From positions 1-64,000 of the forward strand of contig JAFSQE010000035.1 in assembly GCA_017446775.1 (NCBI GenBank): a DNA stretch of 64,000 nucleotides, written 5' to 3'. Below are positions 42,790 through 51,991 of this stretch, piece by piece; position 1 is the first letter of the stretch; every line of letters starts with the position of its first letter. The translations under genes and the position numbers were made by a program. A model generated the notes under the pieces. The model saw only the letters and a list, made by a program, of their open reading frames with translations. It searched no databases and was not told the origin of the DNA. The stretch is from Bacteroidales bacterium (GTDB lineage: Bacteria > Bacteroidota > Bacteroidia > Bacteroidales > UBA932).

Positions 42790-44429
42790 TACTCGAACTT
42801 TTTGAGGGTCATGTAATCGATTGATGGCATGGGCGCTGCGGGATTAGACAAGCGCACGGCATTCCACCCCTTGTTTAGAGTGACCTTTGCAGTAACCTCC
42901 TGCCAATCCAGATCGCCACCGGAATTAAGGCCGGTAAGGCATTGGACATCCTCTCCGTTTACGCTGATGGTCATATCGCGACTGTCGGCGCAAGCATAGC
43001 GGACAGTCATGGCGTAGTCGCCGCCATCCATGCTGTAAACGCGCTGCCACTCCAGCCAATTCTCTTCCCATCCGCCAAGCAGAGTGGCGTACAGGCCAAG
43101 ATCTGCCGTGGGTGACTCCCAATAGCGGGGCGAAGGTATCTCGTACGGACGGCGGTAGGCCTCGTAGTCCTGGTCGTTGATCTCTGTGTATGCGTTAAGG
43201 AATGCCTCCTCTCCCTGATAAACGCTCTTCTCTATCCGTTTGCCGGTAACAAAGAGAGCTTCTGAGTCGTGCGGCGCGATTTCAAGAGTGAAGTAATCGC
43301 TGCCGCAGAGTTCCTCGCGGTCGCTGTGGCTAAAGCAGTCGTAAACCTTTACGGCACCTTCAAATCCAAGGGCCTGCAGGCTGACATCGATTGTGGCAGG
43401 GGCATCGCCCAGGTTGGAGACAACAACGGCACGTTTGGGACCGTAGAAACGCTCCATATCCTTTGCGAAGACATACACTTCACCATCTTTCTGAACCACA
43501 GGCGCGGCGATGCCCAGACGATCCTGGTCCATGGCGATAAGGTCGGCGTTCTTGAGAAACTCGATGGAATAGTCGGGCATCTTGTACAAATCGCAGCCAA
43601 CCACCAGCGGCGAACTCTGGATGCACCAGCACGCCATGTGGGTCCGCTCCACCTCGGGCGGGAAGCCCATGCCAATCTCCAGCATGTCAAGATCGTTGTA
43701 ATGACCGTCGCCGCAATAGGCCACGGTGTACATATTCTCCTTGATGATGGTTTTCACACTCCCCCAGTCTACCCAGATATCGTGGGTGGTGCGCCAGCTG
43801 TCGGCAATCTCCCTTACCCATGTGCCCGGGAACACCCAGCGGCACACGTTAAAGTTGATGTGTTTGTTGTCGCACTGGGCCAGTGCCTCGGCGATTTTGG
43901 TGAACTGCTCCTGTTCGTTAAGGTCCAGGTGGCGTCCGCCGCAATTGTCGACCTTGAAAAAGTCGTAGCCCCATTCGTCGAACATCATCTTGCAGTCTTG
44001 CACCTCGTGGCCATAGAGACCTACGCCAAGGCCGTAAGGCTTAACGTTGAGCGAAGCGCAGGTGTTGTCCCCGGCATCGGAATACATACCTGCCTTGAGG
44101 CCGATGGAGTGGATATAATCTGCAACAGCCTTCATCCCGTTGGGGAATTTGGTGGTGTCTATGCGTATGCGGCCGTCTTCGCCACGACCGTCGGTGAAGC
44201 CGTCATCGATGTTGACATAGATGTAACCGGCATCGGCCAGTCCGGTGGAGATAAGGGCGTCTGCCTGACCGCATATTACCTCTTCGCTGATGTTGGTCTT
44301 GAAGTAGTTCCAGCTGCTCCACCCCATGATTGGCGGATCGAAGTCACGGGCCTGCTGCTTATCGGCACAGCAAGAGCACGTCAGCAGCAGGGATGCACAT
44401 ATTGCGACTATGGTGAAACGATTATTCAT
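42789..44429 (-). CDS. GH27 family alpha-galactosidase-like lipoprotein (copy 2)
   Basis: A 546-residue paralogue of the preceding protein with the same two domains. It retains the standard family start MGWSSWNYF, VNIDDGFTDG, SDAGDNTC, FFKVDNCGG (nucleophile Asp) and HYNDLDMLEIG (acid/base Asp), and ends with a CBM-like module containing PSIDYMTL. The signal peptide begins at ATG 44429; the longer in-frame start at 44474 would lie within the upstream coding sequence. The two copies are diverged, so they may differ in linkage or substrate. It follows the beta-propeller gene by 13 bases. Confidence 0.93.
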   Translation of the reverse strand: MNNRFTIVAICASLLLTCSCCADKQQARDFDPPIMGWSSWNYFKTNISEEVICGQADALISTGLADAGYIYVNIDDGFTDGRGEDGRIRIDTTKFPNGMKAVADYIHSIGLKAGMYSDAGDNTCASLNVKPYGLGVGLYGHEVQDCKMMFDEWGYDFFKVDNCGGRHLDLNEQEQFTKIAEALAQCDNKHINFNVCRWVFPGTWVREIADSWRTTHDIWVDWGSVKTIIKENMYTVAYCGDGHYNDLDMLEIGMGFPPEVERTHMACWCIQSSPLVVGCDLYKMPDYSIEFLKNADLIAMDQDRLGIAAPVVQKDGEVYVFAKDMERFYGPKRAVVVSNLGDAPATIDVSLQALGFEGAVKVYDCFSHSDREELCGSDYFTLEIAPHDSEALFVTGKRIEKSVYQGEEAFLNAYTEINDQDYEAYRRPYEIPSPRYWESPTADLGLYATLLGGWEENWLEWQRVYSMDGGDYAMTVRYACADSRDMTISVNGEDVQCLTGLNSGGDLDWQEVTAKVTLNKGWNAVRLSNPAAPMPSIDYMTLKKFE

Positions 44430-44442
44430 AGTATGATTTGGC

Positions 44443-46365
44443 TTAGTCGATATACATTGTATAGAGATTTGCATTGCGCATCTTTACGCGCAGTTTGCAG
44501 GGACCCTCCGGAAGGTCGAATGCCGGCAGATGCAAATCGTCGCCGTGCAGGGTCACCTTTTGCCTGGGGCCGTTGCCAAGGAGTTCAATCTCGATGTATC
44601 CGTCGTCTGCTATCTCTGCATTTACGGTGAGCTTGCCGCCGCCCATTATGGGGTTGGTGGTAAAGCAACCGGCCTTTTTGCCAGCCTTCACGCCAAACCA
44701 GCCGTCGGCACGGTAAGATATCACTGCGATGGAGCTGTGCCCCTCGCGGGTGAGTTTTGCAAGGCCTTCCCAGCCGCCGACTTTATCAAAGTAAGGGAGC
44801 TTCTCTTTAAGGCCGCGGTTTTTGAATATCCGCTCGTAATCCTCTGCAGTTACCTCTGCAAGGTGGTTGCGGGCAAACAGCGGTTCGGGGAAGAAGTGGG
44901 GCCAGGTCATCACCTGGGCTACCATCTGGTAGTATTTCTTGCCGTGCTGCACGATGTCGGTATCAAAGTTATAGAGGCCGCCAAAGTAGAATTCGTCCAG
45001 ATCGTCTGTATACAGGAACGGGCCGTCGCCGGGCGCGTCGTAAAAGTTAACGCCGTCGCGGCTGTAGTCCAGATCGAGGCTGCTCTGCTGCATATCGCCC
45101 ACAAAGTGCTCTACGAATACCAGGTAAAGACCGGCGTCTTCCATCTTGCAGATGCGGGCGCCGTACTGCTGGGTGTAGGGTGTGTCGCGTTCGCCGTTGC
45201 TGGTAAAGGAATGGATATAGTTCCAGTTCTTGCCGTCCTGTGTGGAATAGACTGTGAGGATACGGCCGTCTACCATGTCGTAAGCCAGGTCGTAAGGGGC
45301 GTCGCGGCGCACTGTCTGGCCACGGGCGATGTACAGCGTCTTGCCGTCTTCAGAGAGCCAGCTGTTGCCAAAGTTGTCGTTGGTGGTGAATCCGTTGTCC
45401 CACTGGTCGGGATGATATACGGGGATGTCGGTAAACACGGGCTTGTCGCTCAAAAATACGGTGTCGCCCGTAGAGGTGGTTACAAAGCTCCAATAGGTAC
45501 GGTAACCGGCCTGTACGCATCCAAAATCCTTGGGATATATCTGCTGTGCGATACGGATGTCGGTGAGCTTGTACGTGCCGTGCTTTTCAGGGTCGTAAAG
45601 CTCGTATTTGCCGTCAAGGTGGTCGCTGCACATCATGGCGCCGCCGGTGAACAGGTGCATGCGGCCGCCCCCTGCAGCGGGTGCGGGACGCTGGTCGTCT
45701 GCAACGCGTACATACGGACCTTCAGGCTTGTCTGCCACTGCGGTGAAATAATACGGCTTCTTTGCATAAAGGCCGTAGCGCTCTACATAGGGGTTCGCCA
45801 CCACATTGATGGCAAAGCGGCCGTCGGCAGTCTTGTAGAAGCTGTTGCCGCCCACATAGACTACGATGGAATCCCTGTTGGGTACAGCCTCGTAAATCTC
45901 GGGTTTTGAGTATTCTATCTTGAGATTCCCGGATATCTTCTCAAACATAAAGTTGTCCGGGGTAAAGATAAGCTTGCGGTATTTGATGGGCTCCGCGGGG
46001 GCTGCGATATCAGCCACATGCTCTATGCGGAGCAGGCGCTTGAGGGTGGTGTCGCCCAAATTCACCATGGTAGTGTAACGTCCGTCCTCAAACTTGGCAA
46101 TCTTCTTAACGATGCAGTGGTTCTCGCCGGGTTTAAGCTTGAAGGTGTCGGTGCGGACCTTGCTCCCGTCGGGGGCGAAGATATCCACAGTAGCTTTCTT
46201 TGGGCCGTTCTCAGGCACTACGATTGTCAGATCCGCCGTTTTTGCGTTACGGTAGATGGGCATCTTGAATTCTGCCTGCAGTTCTCCCACAGCGCGCTGT
46301 CCGAATGCTGCCACAGGAGAGAGCAGGGCCAGCAAAATCACTAATCTCTTGATACTCTTTTTCAT
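44443..46365 (-). CDS. Secreted beta-propeller-like protein of unknown function
   Basis: A 640-residue exported protein (signal peptide 1-22, ending AFGQ). Residues about 23-110 form an Ig-like domain. The remainder has repeated four-strand blocks with KxYYFTAVADKPEGPYVRV, GKTLYIARG, LDYSRDGVNFYDAPGDGP and YNFDTDIVQHGKKYYQMV, typical of five-bladed propellers such as GH43/GH117 and sialidase-like folds. A final small beta domain precedes the C-terminus. I see no clear catalytic signature, so a family name is not given. It sits between a 5'-nucleotidase and two GH27 enzymes in one operon, which suggests glycan processing. Confidence 0.75.
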   Translation of the reverse strand: MKKSIKRLVILLALLSPVAAFGQRAVGELQAEFKMPIYRNAKTADLTIVVPENGPKKATVDIFAPDGSKVRTDTFKLKPGENHCIVKKIAKFEDGRYTTMVNLGDTTLKRLLRIEHVADIAAPAEPIKYRKLIFTPDNFMFEKISGNLKIEYSKPEIYEAVPNRDSIVVYVGGNSFYKTADGRFAINVVANPYVERYGLYAKKPYYFTAVADKPEGPYVRVADDQRPAPAAGGGRMHLFTGGAMMCSDHLDGKYELYDPEKHGTYKLTDIRIAQQIYPKDFGCVQAGYRTYWSFVTTSTGDTVFLSDKPVFTDIPVYHPDQWDNGFTTNDNFGNSWLSEDGKTLYIARGQTVRRDAPYDLAYDMVDGRILTVYSTQDGKNWNYIHSFTSNGERDTPYTQQYGARICKMEDAGLYLVFVEHFVGDMQQSSLDLDYSRDGVNFYDAPGDGPFLYTDDLDEFYFGGLYNFDTDIVQHGKKYYQMVAQVMTWPHFFPEPLFARNHLAEVTAEDYERIFKNRGLKEKLPYFDKVGGWEGLAKLTREGHSSIAVISYRADGWFGVKAGKKAGCFTTNPIMGGGKLTVNAEIADDGYIEIELLGNGPRQKVTLHGDDLHLPAFDLPEGPCKLRVKMRNANLYTMYID

Positions 46366-46380
46366 TAGGGTTGATATTAA

Positions 46381-48000
46381 TTATTCTATGAATTTCCAGT
46401 TGTCGCAAACCTTTGGCTCGAGTGTCTCCATGTTTGTGAGATATCCGTAGAGCAGTTCGCGTATGTCGCCTTGTTTGTCTATGATGTATGCATCGGGGTT
46501 GCTTGTATCCATTCCGGCACCGCCCTTCAGTAGGCCGTCGCCCCCCATCGCACGGTAAGACGTTATTGCAACCTTGTATGGCTTCTCTGCTTCAAAGCCC
46601 GTGCCGTCGGCCATCGATTCTATCTCTACCCTGCTGCCGGCCGGCCGGTTTCTGTATACCTTGTAACGCAGTCCGCCTGCAGAATCGTAGCAGTAAGAGG
46701 GACCTTCGCGGTTTATCCACCTGTCGAAGGAATACTCCAGATAGTCCTTTATCTGCTTACCGGTCATCACTATCGTGAAGAGCTTGTTTTCAAACGGATA
46801 GATGCGGGTCAGGTCGTTATATACCATTACCCCTTTGTTGATTATGCCTGTCGATGACAGCGGAGCTGCAAAAGTGATGTCGGCCCCGGTGTAGGCCAGC
46901 TGTACATCATAAAGCAGCTGCATGTATTCAGAAGGGCCGCGAAGGGCATCGCTCAAATCAAAGGTGCGGCTCACCTGGCATATCTCCCGCAAGGTGAACT
47001 GTTTCACATTCGTATATTCGGCCTGCAGTGCTGCGTCATATTCCGCATCAGGAGCCACGGCAGCCAGCGGAATGTTTTCCGGAGCGATCTCTGTGCCGAC
47101 ACGCCTGCCATCCTTGAATGTTAGGTCAAAGTGTACGTGCCCCAGGTTGTGGCAACGCGCGCCGGGATTTACAAATGCAGTGGGAAACGCCTTGTCGGCA
47201 AATGTCCCGGTGCGGGCGCGATGGTCGTGGCCGCTTATAACCAGGTCTACCCCCTCCAGCCGTTTTGCAAGATACAGGGCCGGGTTCTCCCTTGAATCAT
47301 CGTCTTCTTCTCCGGCGCCGCAGTGCATCGACACTATTACAAAGTCGGGACGATGTTTGCTTTTTACCATATCGACGGTCGCCTGCGCCATTTCGGTTAC
47401 GGGCTTGAACTCTATGCCGCGATACAGCGGTTCTGTTACCCAGTTTGTTACCGCAGGGTTGGTAAAGCCGATAATTGCCACCTTAAGGCCGTTCTTGTTA
47501 ACAATAGTGTACTCCTGGAAGTAGCACTTGCCTTTGTCGGGGCCGTCGCTGTGCAGGGCGTTGGCAGCCAGCAGCGGTGCGTCGTATTGATAACGGACGC
47601 GGTCGTAAACGCTGTGGCCCGCCTCTATGTCGTGATTGCCCACAACGATTGCATCGTATTTGAGATAGTTGGCAGCCTTTGCAAAAATATGTAGCGAGGC
47701 GGTGTCAACAAAGTTAAAGTAGAAAGCCGCATTGTCTCCCTGCAGGTTGTCGCCGTTGTCTATCAGTATAACGCCGTCGTTGCCGCTGCGCTCCTGGTTC
47801 AGAAGCGTGGATACTTTTGAAAGCGAATTTGGCTTGACGCTGTCGTCCAGGTAATAACGACCCAGATAAGAGCCGTGAATATCGCTTGTTACGTAGATGT
47901 CAAGGGAATAGGTTCCATCTTTTGGCTGGTCACATCCGCCCGCAAGAAACAGGACGCAGATGCTCAGCAGAAGAAAAAAACGCTTTATGTGGTTATTCAT
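46381..48000 (-). CDS. 5'-nucleotidase/UshA-type metallophosphatase lipoprotein
   Basis: A 539-residue lipoprotein (lipobox AGGC) of the UshA/5'-nucleotidase family, which cleaves phosphate from nucleotides or related esters in the periplasm. The metallophosphatase domain has TSDIHGSY, DNGDNLQGD, VVGNHDIEAG and SMHCGAG/SGHDHRA metal ligands. The C-terminal 5'-nucleotidase domain (about 335-530) shows DITFAAPLSSTG, YPFENKLFTIVMTGKQI and YKVAITSYRAMGGDG. First gene of the operon leading into the propeller and GH27 genes (15-base gap). It is divergent from adenosine deaminase, an enzyme acting on its likely product. Confidence 0.93.
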   Translation of the reverse strand: MNNHIKRFFLLLSICVLFLAGGCDQPKDGTYSLDIYVTSDIHGSYLGRYYLDDSVKPNSLSKVSTLLNQERSGNDGVILIDNGDNLQGDNAAFYFNFVDTASLHIFAKAANYLKYDAIVVGNHDIEAGHSVYDRVRYQYDAPLLAANALHSDGPDKGKCYFQEYTIVNKNGLKVAIIGFTNPAVTNWVTEPLYRGIEFKPVTEMAQATVDMVKSKHRPDFVIVSMHCGAGEEDDDSRENPALYLAKRLEGVDLVISGHDHRARTGTFADKAFPTAFVNPGARCHNLGHVHFDLTFKDGRRVGTEIAPENIPLAAVAPDAEYDAALQAEYTNVKQFTLREICQVSRTFDLSDALRGPSEYMQLLYDVQLAYTGADITFAAPLSSTGIINKGVMVYNDLTRIYPFENKLFTIVMTGKQIKDYLEYSFDRWINREGPSYCYDSAGGLRYKVYRNRPAGSRVEIESMADGTGFEAEKPYKVAITSYRAMGGDGLLKGGAGMDTSNPDAYIIDKQGDIRELLYGYLTNMETLEPKVCDNWKFIE

Positions 48001-48025
48001 ACTCGCAAATATCCGAATTTTATTG

Positions 48026-48033
48026 TAAATTTG
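48026..48033 (+). promoter_or_regulatory. -7 box of the adenosine deaminase gene
   Basis: TAAATTTG is an exact TAnnTTTG match, 15 bases before the ATG at 48048. It lies in the 47-base divergent gap with the 5'-nucleotidase gene. Confidence 0.55.
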
Positions 48034-48047
48034 AAAAATTTTGACCG

Positions 48048-49316
48048 ATGGATATTGAGCAAATAACGGGCCGTATGCGGCAGGAGATTCTGCAGGCCGA
48101 CCGCGAAAATCTGATTTCTAACGACTTTGTCAAGGCGCTGCCTGCGTTGCGTACAACCGGGTTGTATCGCATATTCAAGGCTATGCCAAAGGGGCGGCTG
48201 ATGCACTGCCATATAGAGGCCAGTTTTGATGTGCACTATATGCTCTCCCTGGCTATCGCATGCGACGATGTGTATGTCTTCCTGCAAAATGAAACGCCAG
48301 AGTACCGCTACTGCCAGTTAGCGCACCGCGGCTGGTTTGAAGATGGCGTCGTCCCGGCCGGTTGGGAGCACCTGCGCTGCGCCGTTGCTGCCGACCCCGC
48401 CCTGAAAGATGAGATCTACAGGATGTGCACCAGCGGCAAAGAGAATATCGATGAGGATATCTGGCCCAAGTTCGAGGCTATCTTTGACCGCTTCAAGGCC
48501 ATTAACAATTGCCGGCCGATCTTTGAGAAGCTATACTATAAGGTATTCATGGATATGGCAGCGGAGGGCATTCTGGGCGTGGATCTGCGCTATATCAGCC
48601 AGACTATTTTCGAGCCGGACGGCCGTCGGTTAAGCGATGACGATTATGTCAATATCCTCAAGGGTATCGTGAGCAAAGTACAGCAGACATATCCGTACTT
48701 CCACGTAAATATCATATACAGTTACTACAAGGGCGTTCCGGCAGAGACAGTTCTACCGCGGTTGGAATATGCACGCCACCTGCAGCAGAAGTATCCCGAT
48801 ATGTTTATCGGCTTCGATATGGTGGGTGGAGAAGATTGCGGAAAGGACCTTGCCTATTATTCACCAGTGCTGCGCGATGCATCTGTGCCGATTATAATGC
48901 ACGCCGGTGAAACCCTCGATCCCGACAACCGCAATATAGAACATGCGCTGGACCTGGGAATCAGGCGGCTTGGCCACGGCTTCAACCTGTATCGTTTCCC
49001 CGATGTCGAAAAGCGGGTGAAGGCGGCAAATGTGATGCTGGAAGTATGCCCGATAAGCAACCAGTTGCTGGGATACTCCCCCGACCTTGGCAGGCATCCG
49101 GCAGCGGGATACATCAAACGCGGATTGAATGTCACCATTAACAGCGACGACTGTGCCATCTTTGATACGGCGTATATTACAGACGACCTGCTGGCAGCAT
49201 ATCTATGCTGGGATTTATCTATGGCTGATATCAGGCGTTGCCTGGAGAATTCCCTCCAGGGCGATGCATCGCTGCTCGACCTTTTCCACGATCAGTGGAA
49301 GTCGTTCACGGAATAG
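48048..49316 (+). CDS. Adenosine deaminase family protein
   Basis: A 422-residue member of the adenosine/AMP deaminase family, which converts adenosine to inosine in purine salvage. Zinc-site residues are visible: MHCHIEASFD (usual HxHxDG-type pair), IMHAGETLD (His and catalytic Glu), RRLGHGFNL (His) and INSDDCAIF (Asp). It is longer than the 330-350 residues of classical Add, with extra N-terminal residues and an insertion around 100-160, like the group related to ADGF/AMP deaminase-like proteins. It is divergent from a 5'-nucleotidase, and its stop abuts the stop of the convergent glycerate kinase-RNase HII gene with no gap. Confidence 0.9.
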   Translation: MDIEQITGRMRQEILQADRENLISNDFVKALPALRTTGLYRIFKAMPKGRLMHCHIEASFDVHYMLSLAIACDDVYVFLQNETPEYRYCQLAHRGWFEDGVVPAGWEHLRCAVAADPALKDEIYRMCTSGKENIDEDIWPKFEAIFDRFKAINNCRPIFEKLYYKVFMDMAAEGILGVDLRYISQTIFEPDGRRLSDDDYVNILKGIVSKVQQTYPYFHVNIIYSYYKGVPAETVLPRLEYARHLQQKYPDMFIGFDMVGGEDCGKDLAYYSPVLRDASVPIIMHAGETLDPDNRNIEHALDLGIRRLGHGFNLYRFPDVEKRVKAANVMLEVCPISNQLLGYSPDLGRHPAAGYIKRGLNVTINSDDCAIFDTAYITDDLLAAYLCWDLSMADIRRCLENSLQGDASLLDLFHDQWKSFTE

Positions 49317-50963
49317 TTATTTTACGGTAAACGATTTGCGGTGGTGCGGGCAGAGTCCGTATCGGCGGATAGCTGCGCGGTGCTCTTCTGTCGGGTAACC
49401 CATATTGTGGGCCCAGCCATACTGCGGATACTCTTTGTCAAGCCGGAGCATATACCTGTCCCTGAATGTCTTTGCAAGGATAGATGCGGCGCTGATTTCC
49501 GGAACCTTATCATCTCCCTTCACGATGCATTTATGCGGTATGCGATTGCCCTCAGGCCCGTAATACGGATTGAAACGGTTGCCGTCTACCAGAATAATAT
49601 CCGGCGCCACCTGCTGCCCGCTACCGTTGTGCAGCCCCTTTAGCGCCAGATGCATCGCCTTGATAGAGGCCTGCAGGATGTTGATCTCGTCGATTTCTGC
49701 CGCAGAGACACTGGCCACGCTCCATGCAAGAGCTTCCCGCTCTATTACCTCGCACATAGTATCGCGCTGCGCCGCCGTCATCTTCTTGGAATCTTTAAGC
49801 AGCGGATGGTAGAACCCCTCCGGAAGGATTACGGCAGCGGCAAATACCGGCCCTGCGAGCGGCCCGCGACCTGCCTCGTCGCAGCCGGCAATCACGCCGT
49901 AGGCGGCGGTTTCTGCGCCAAACAATGTCCCTTCAGAAGGGAGATAGTCGCTGCGGTAGGCAGCGCGGCACCAGGACGCTATCTTCTGCTCAAAATCTGT
50001 GGCGAGCAGTGCTGTATCGCAAATCGACGGGTCGCTGCCTAAAGTATTCTTCCCGCAGACAACATAGAGTCGCCGGCAAGCTTTCTGGCACATCTGGGCC
50101 AGGCTGCCCACCAGCTTGCCGTTAAGGCTGGAGGCATCCAGGCACCCTTCTCCGGTAATCACCAGCCTGGAAGAAAGAATCTTCTCTTCAAGAGAAACCA
50201 TCTCGGAAAACATAGAGAAACCGTGCACCGGGGTCGCTCTTAAAAAGGCATACAGCGCCGCTCCGCTTCCGCCGGCGGTACCGCCCCCGGCAACAGTATC
50301 AAAATCAAGGCGGTCTTCGTGCCCTATCTGTTTGAGCCAGCTGCGGGCGGTGTCGACCCAATCGAGCATACGCTGCTCCAGAACCGGCAACATCTGGCTG
50401 TCGGCACCCTTTTGCGGGGCGTAGGTGTAGGTCGCCCCGTGCGGGCCGGTGAGCGGATTGCGGGCATCGCAGGCAACCTGCACTTCGATATTATCAAAAC
50501 GGCTCAGGTTCTCCAGCCCAATGGCTTCTATCATGCCCCGTCCGCCGTCGTTTGTGGCGCTTCCCCCTACCCCGACAATTATCCGGCGCGGAGAATACTC
50601 CAATGCAGCCAACAGCATCAGGCCCAGGCCGTATGTGGTGGTCTTTAACGGGTTGCGTTCTGCATGGTCTATCATCATAAGTCCGCTGCAGCGCGCCAGC
50701 TCAATAAAAACGGTATCGCCAGCCACTGCCATTGGGGCCACGATATCGCGCATCAGGGGGTCTTTGGTGTCGACCCAGACCTCACTGGCGCCAGGATAGT
50801 TCTGCAGGAAGACATCCAGCGACCCCTCCCCGCCGTCGGCCAGCGGTATGGAGACAATCTCTTCTGCAGTATTGCCGCTGCGACGGATCTCATCGCGGAA
50901 CTTCTCTGCAATCTGAGGGGCGGTGAAGGTGCCCTTGAACTTATCCGGGACCAGCAGTATCAT
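49317..50963 (-). CDS. Glycerate kinase-ribonuclease HII fusion
   Basis: A single 548-residue frame joins two normally separate enzymes. Residues 1 to about 345 are a GarK-type glycerate kinase ([38 protein letters not shown]), making phosphoglycerate from glycerate. Residues about 355-548 are ribonuclease HII ([12 protein letters not shown] with the first two acidic residues at 362-363, [17 protein letters not shown]), which removes ribonucleotides from DNA. The junction (about base 49905-49930) is a short linker with no internal start that is better than the rest. The kinase C-terminus is perhaps 20-30 residues shorter than usual. Both domains look intact. The gene follows an alpha/beta hydrolase by three bases. 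Confidence 0.93.
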   Translation of the reverse strand: MILLVPDKFKGTFTAPQIAEKFRDEIRRSGNTAEEIVSIPLADGGEGSLDVFLQNYPGASEVWVDTKDPLMRDIVAPMAVAGDTVFIELARCSGLMMIDHAERNPLKTTTYGLGLMLLAALEYSPRRIIVGVGGSATNDGGRGMIEAIGLENLSRFDNIEVQVACDARNPLTGPHGATYTYAPQKGADSQMLPVLEQRMLDWVDTARSWLKQIGHEDRLDFDTVAGGGTAGGSGAALYAFLRATPVHGFSMFSEMVSLEEKILSSRLVITGEGCLDASSLNGKLVGSLAQMCQKACRRLYVVCGKNTLGSDPSICDTALLATDFEQKIASWCRAAYRSDYLPSEGTLFGAETAAYGVIAGCDEAGRGPLAGPVFAAAVILPEGFYHPLLKDSKKMTAAQRDTMCEVIEREALAWSVASVSAAEIDEINILQASIKAMHLALKGLHNGSGQQVAPDIILVDGNRFNPYYGPEGNRIPHKCIVKGDDKVPEISAASILAKTFRDRYMLRLDKEYPQYGWAHNMGYPTEEHRAAIRRYGLCPHHRKSFTVK

Positions 50964-50966
50964 TTT

Positions 50967-51986
50967 TTATCTGTTGCTAAGCCAGCGCTCCAGCGCCTCA
51001 AAAAAGTTGTCGCGGGCGTCGTAGAGCCAGTCGTCGTTTGTAAACTTGTAATAGTTGAAGCCAAATCCGTGGATGCCGTGCTGGTAGATATGCAGCTCGC
51101 TGGGTACGCCACAGTAGACAAGCGAATGGTAATAAGCGATACTGTTCATAGGCTCGACCTCCTTATCGTCTGCAGATAGCACCATAAAGGTCGGCGGAGT
51201 GTCTGGCGTGACCATGTTGAACAAATTGTATTTGTACAGCAGTGCTTCGAGCTTCATATCATCTTCCTGGCGCAGCTGGTCGTAGTTGCCTATGAGCTTC
51301 TGGCCGGTGTAAACGTGACCGTACGGTTCCACTACGGATATTACAGGATAGACAAGAATGCTGAAATCGGGGCGGGTCGCCGCATCGTCGTACAGAACAG
51401 AGGCGCTTGCGGCAAGATGTCCGCCGGCAGAAAAGCCTATGATCCCGATCTTGGATATCCCCCACTCCTGTTGATGCTCGCGGGCATAGCGCAGCACATT
51501 GTGTACATCGCTAAGCGGAATGCGGTTGTCTCCGTTGGGCAGGCGGTACTTGACCACCGCCACGGTATAGCCGCGCTCTACAAACCAATCGGCCGCATAT
51601 ATCCCCTCTATGTAATGGCACACACAGTTATATCCGCCGCCTGGAGTTACGACAACCATCTTGCCGTTGGACTCTTTGGGGAAGTAGAGGTCAAAGCGGG
51701 CCCACTCGTTTATGCCGAATGTGGCGCCGTTGGGGTCAAACATATTTTCCTGGCCGCGGTAGCCGTTGTCACCGACCGGAGTCAGCGCCAGCGTCTCGGC
51801 CTTTTTTGCGTGAGTCGGGTCAGGAATCTGCTTCAGGGCTTTTTTTGCCTCTTTCACTGTGGGGACATACAGGAAGACTGTCCGGTCGGGACGCAGCTCT
51901 GTATTGGGATAGTATTTGTACCGGGTCTTAGCCTCTGCGCCAAGCACCATGCAAATCAGTGATATGATCAGGATTGTCTTTTTCAT
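50967..51986 (-). CDS. Exported alpha/beta hydrolase (esterase-like, copy 1)
   Basis: A 339-residue exported hydrolase (signal peptide 1-19) of the BD-FAE/acetylesterase group. The oxyanion region reads TPGGGYN, the nucleophile Ser is in IGFSAGGHLAAS, the catalytic Asp is in LSADDKEV and the His in QHGIHGFGF. An N-terminal region (TELRPDRTVFLYVPT) is shared with the paralogue upstream. Likely activity is removal of acyl groups from glycans; the substrate is unknown. Five bases separate it from the paralogue and three from the kinase-RNase fusion, so it is mid-operon. Confidence 0.9.
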   Translation of the reverse strand: MKKTILIISLICMVLGAEAKTRYKYYPNTELRPDRTVFLYVPTVKEAKKALKQIPDPTHAKKAETLALTPVGDNGYRGQENMFDPNGATFGINEWARFDLYFPKESNGKMVVVTPGGGYNCVCHYIEGIYAADWFVERGYTVAVVKYRLPNGDNRIPLSDVHNVLRYAREHQQEWGISKIGIIGFSAGGHLAASASVLYDDAATRPDFSILVYPVISVVEPYGHVYTGQKLIGNYDQLRQEDDMKLEALLYKYNLFNMVTPDTPPTFMVLSADDKEVEPMNSIAYYHSLVYCGVPSELHIYQHGIHGFGFNYYKFTNDDWLYDARDNFFEALERWLSNR

Positions 51987-51991
51987 GGCGG

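Noticed and set aside
43269-45909. Two open frames of over 450 residues on the plus strand opposite the GH27 and propeller genes
   Set aside because: They mirror the codon structure of the real minus-strand genes and show no recognisable protein features or start signals.
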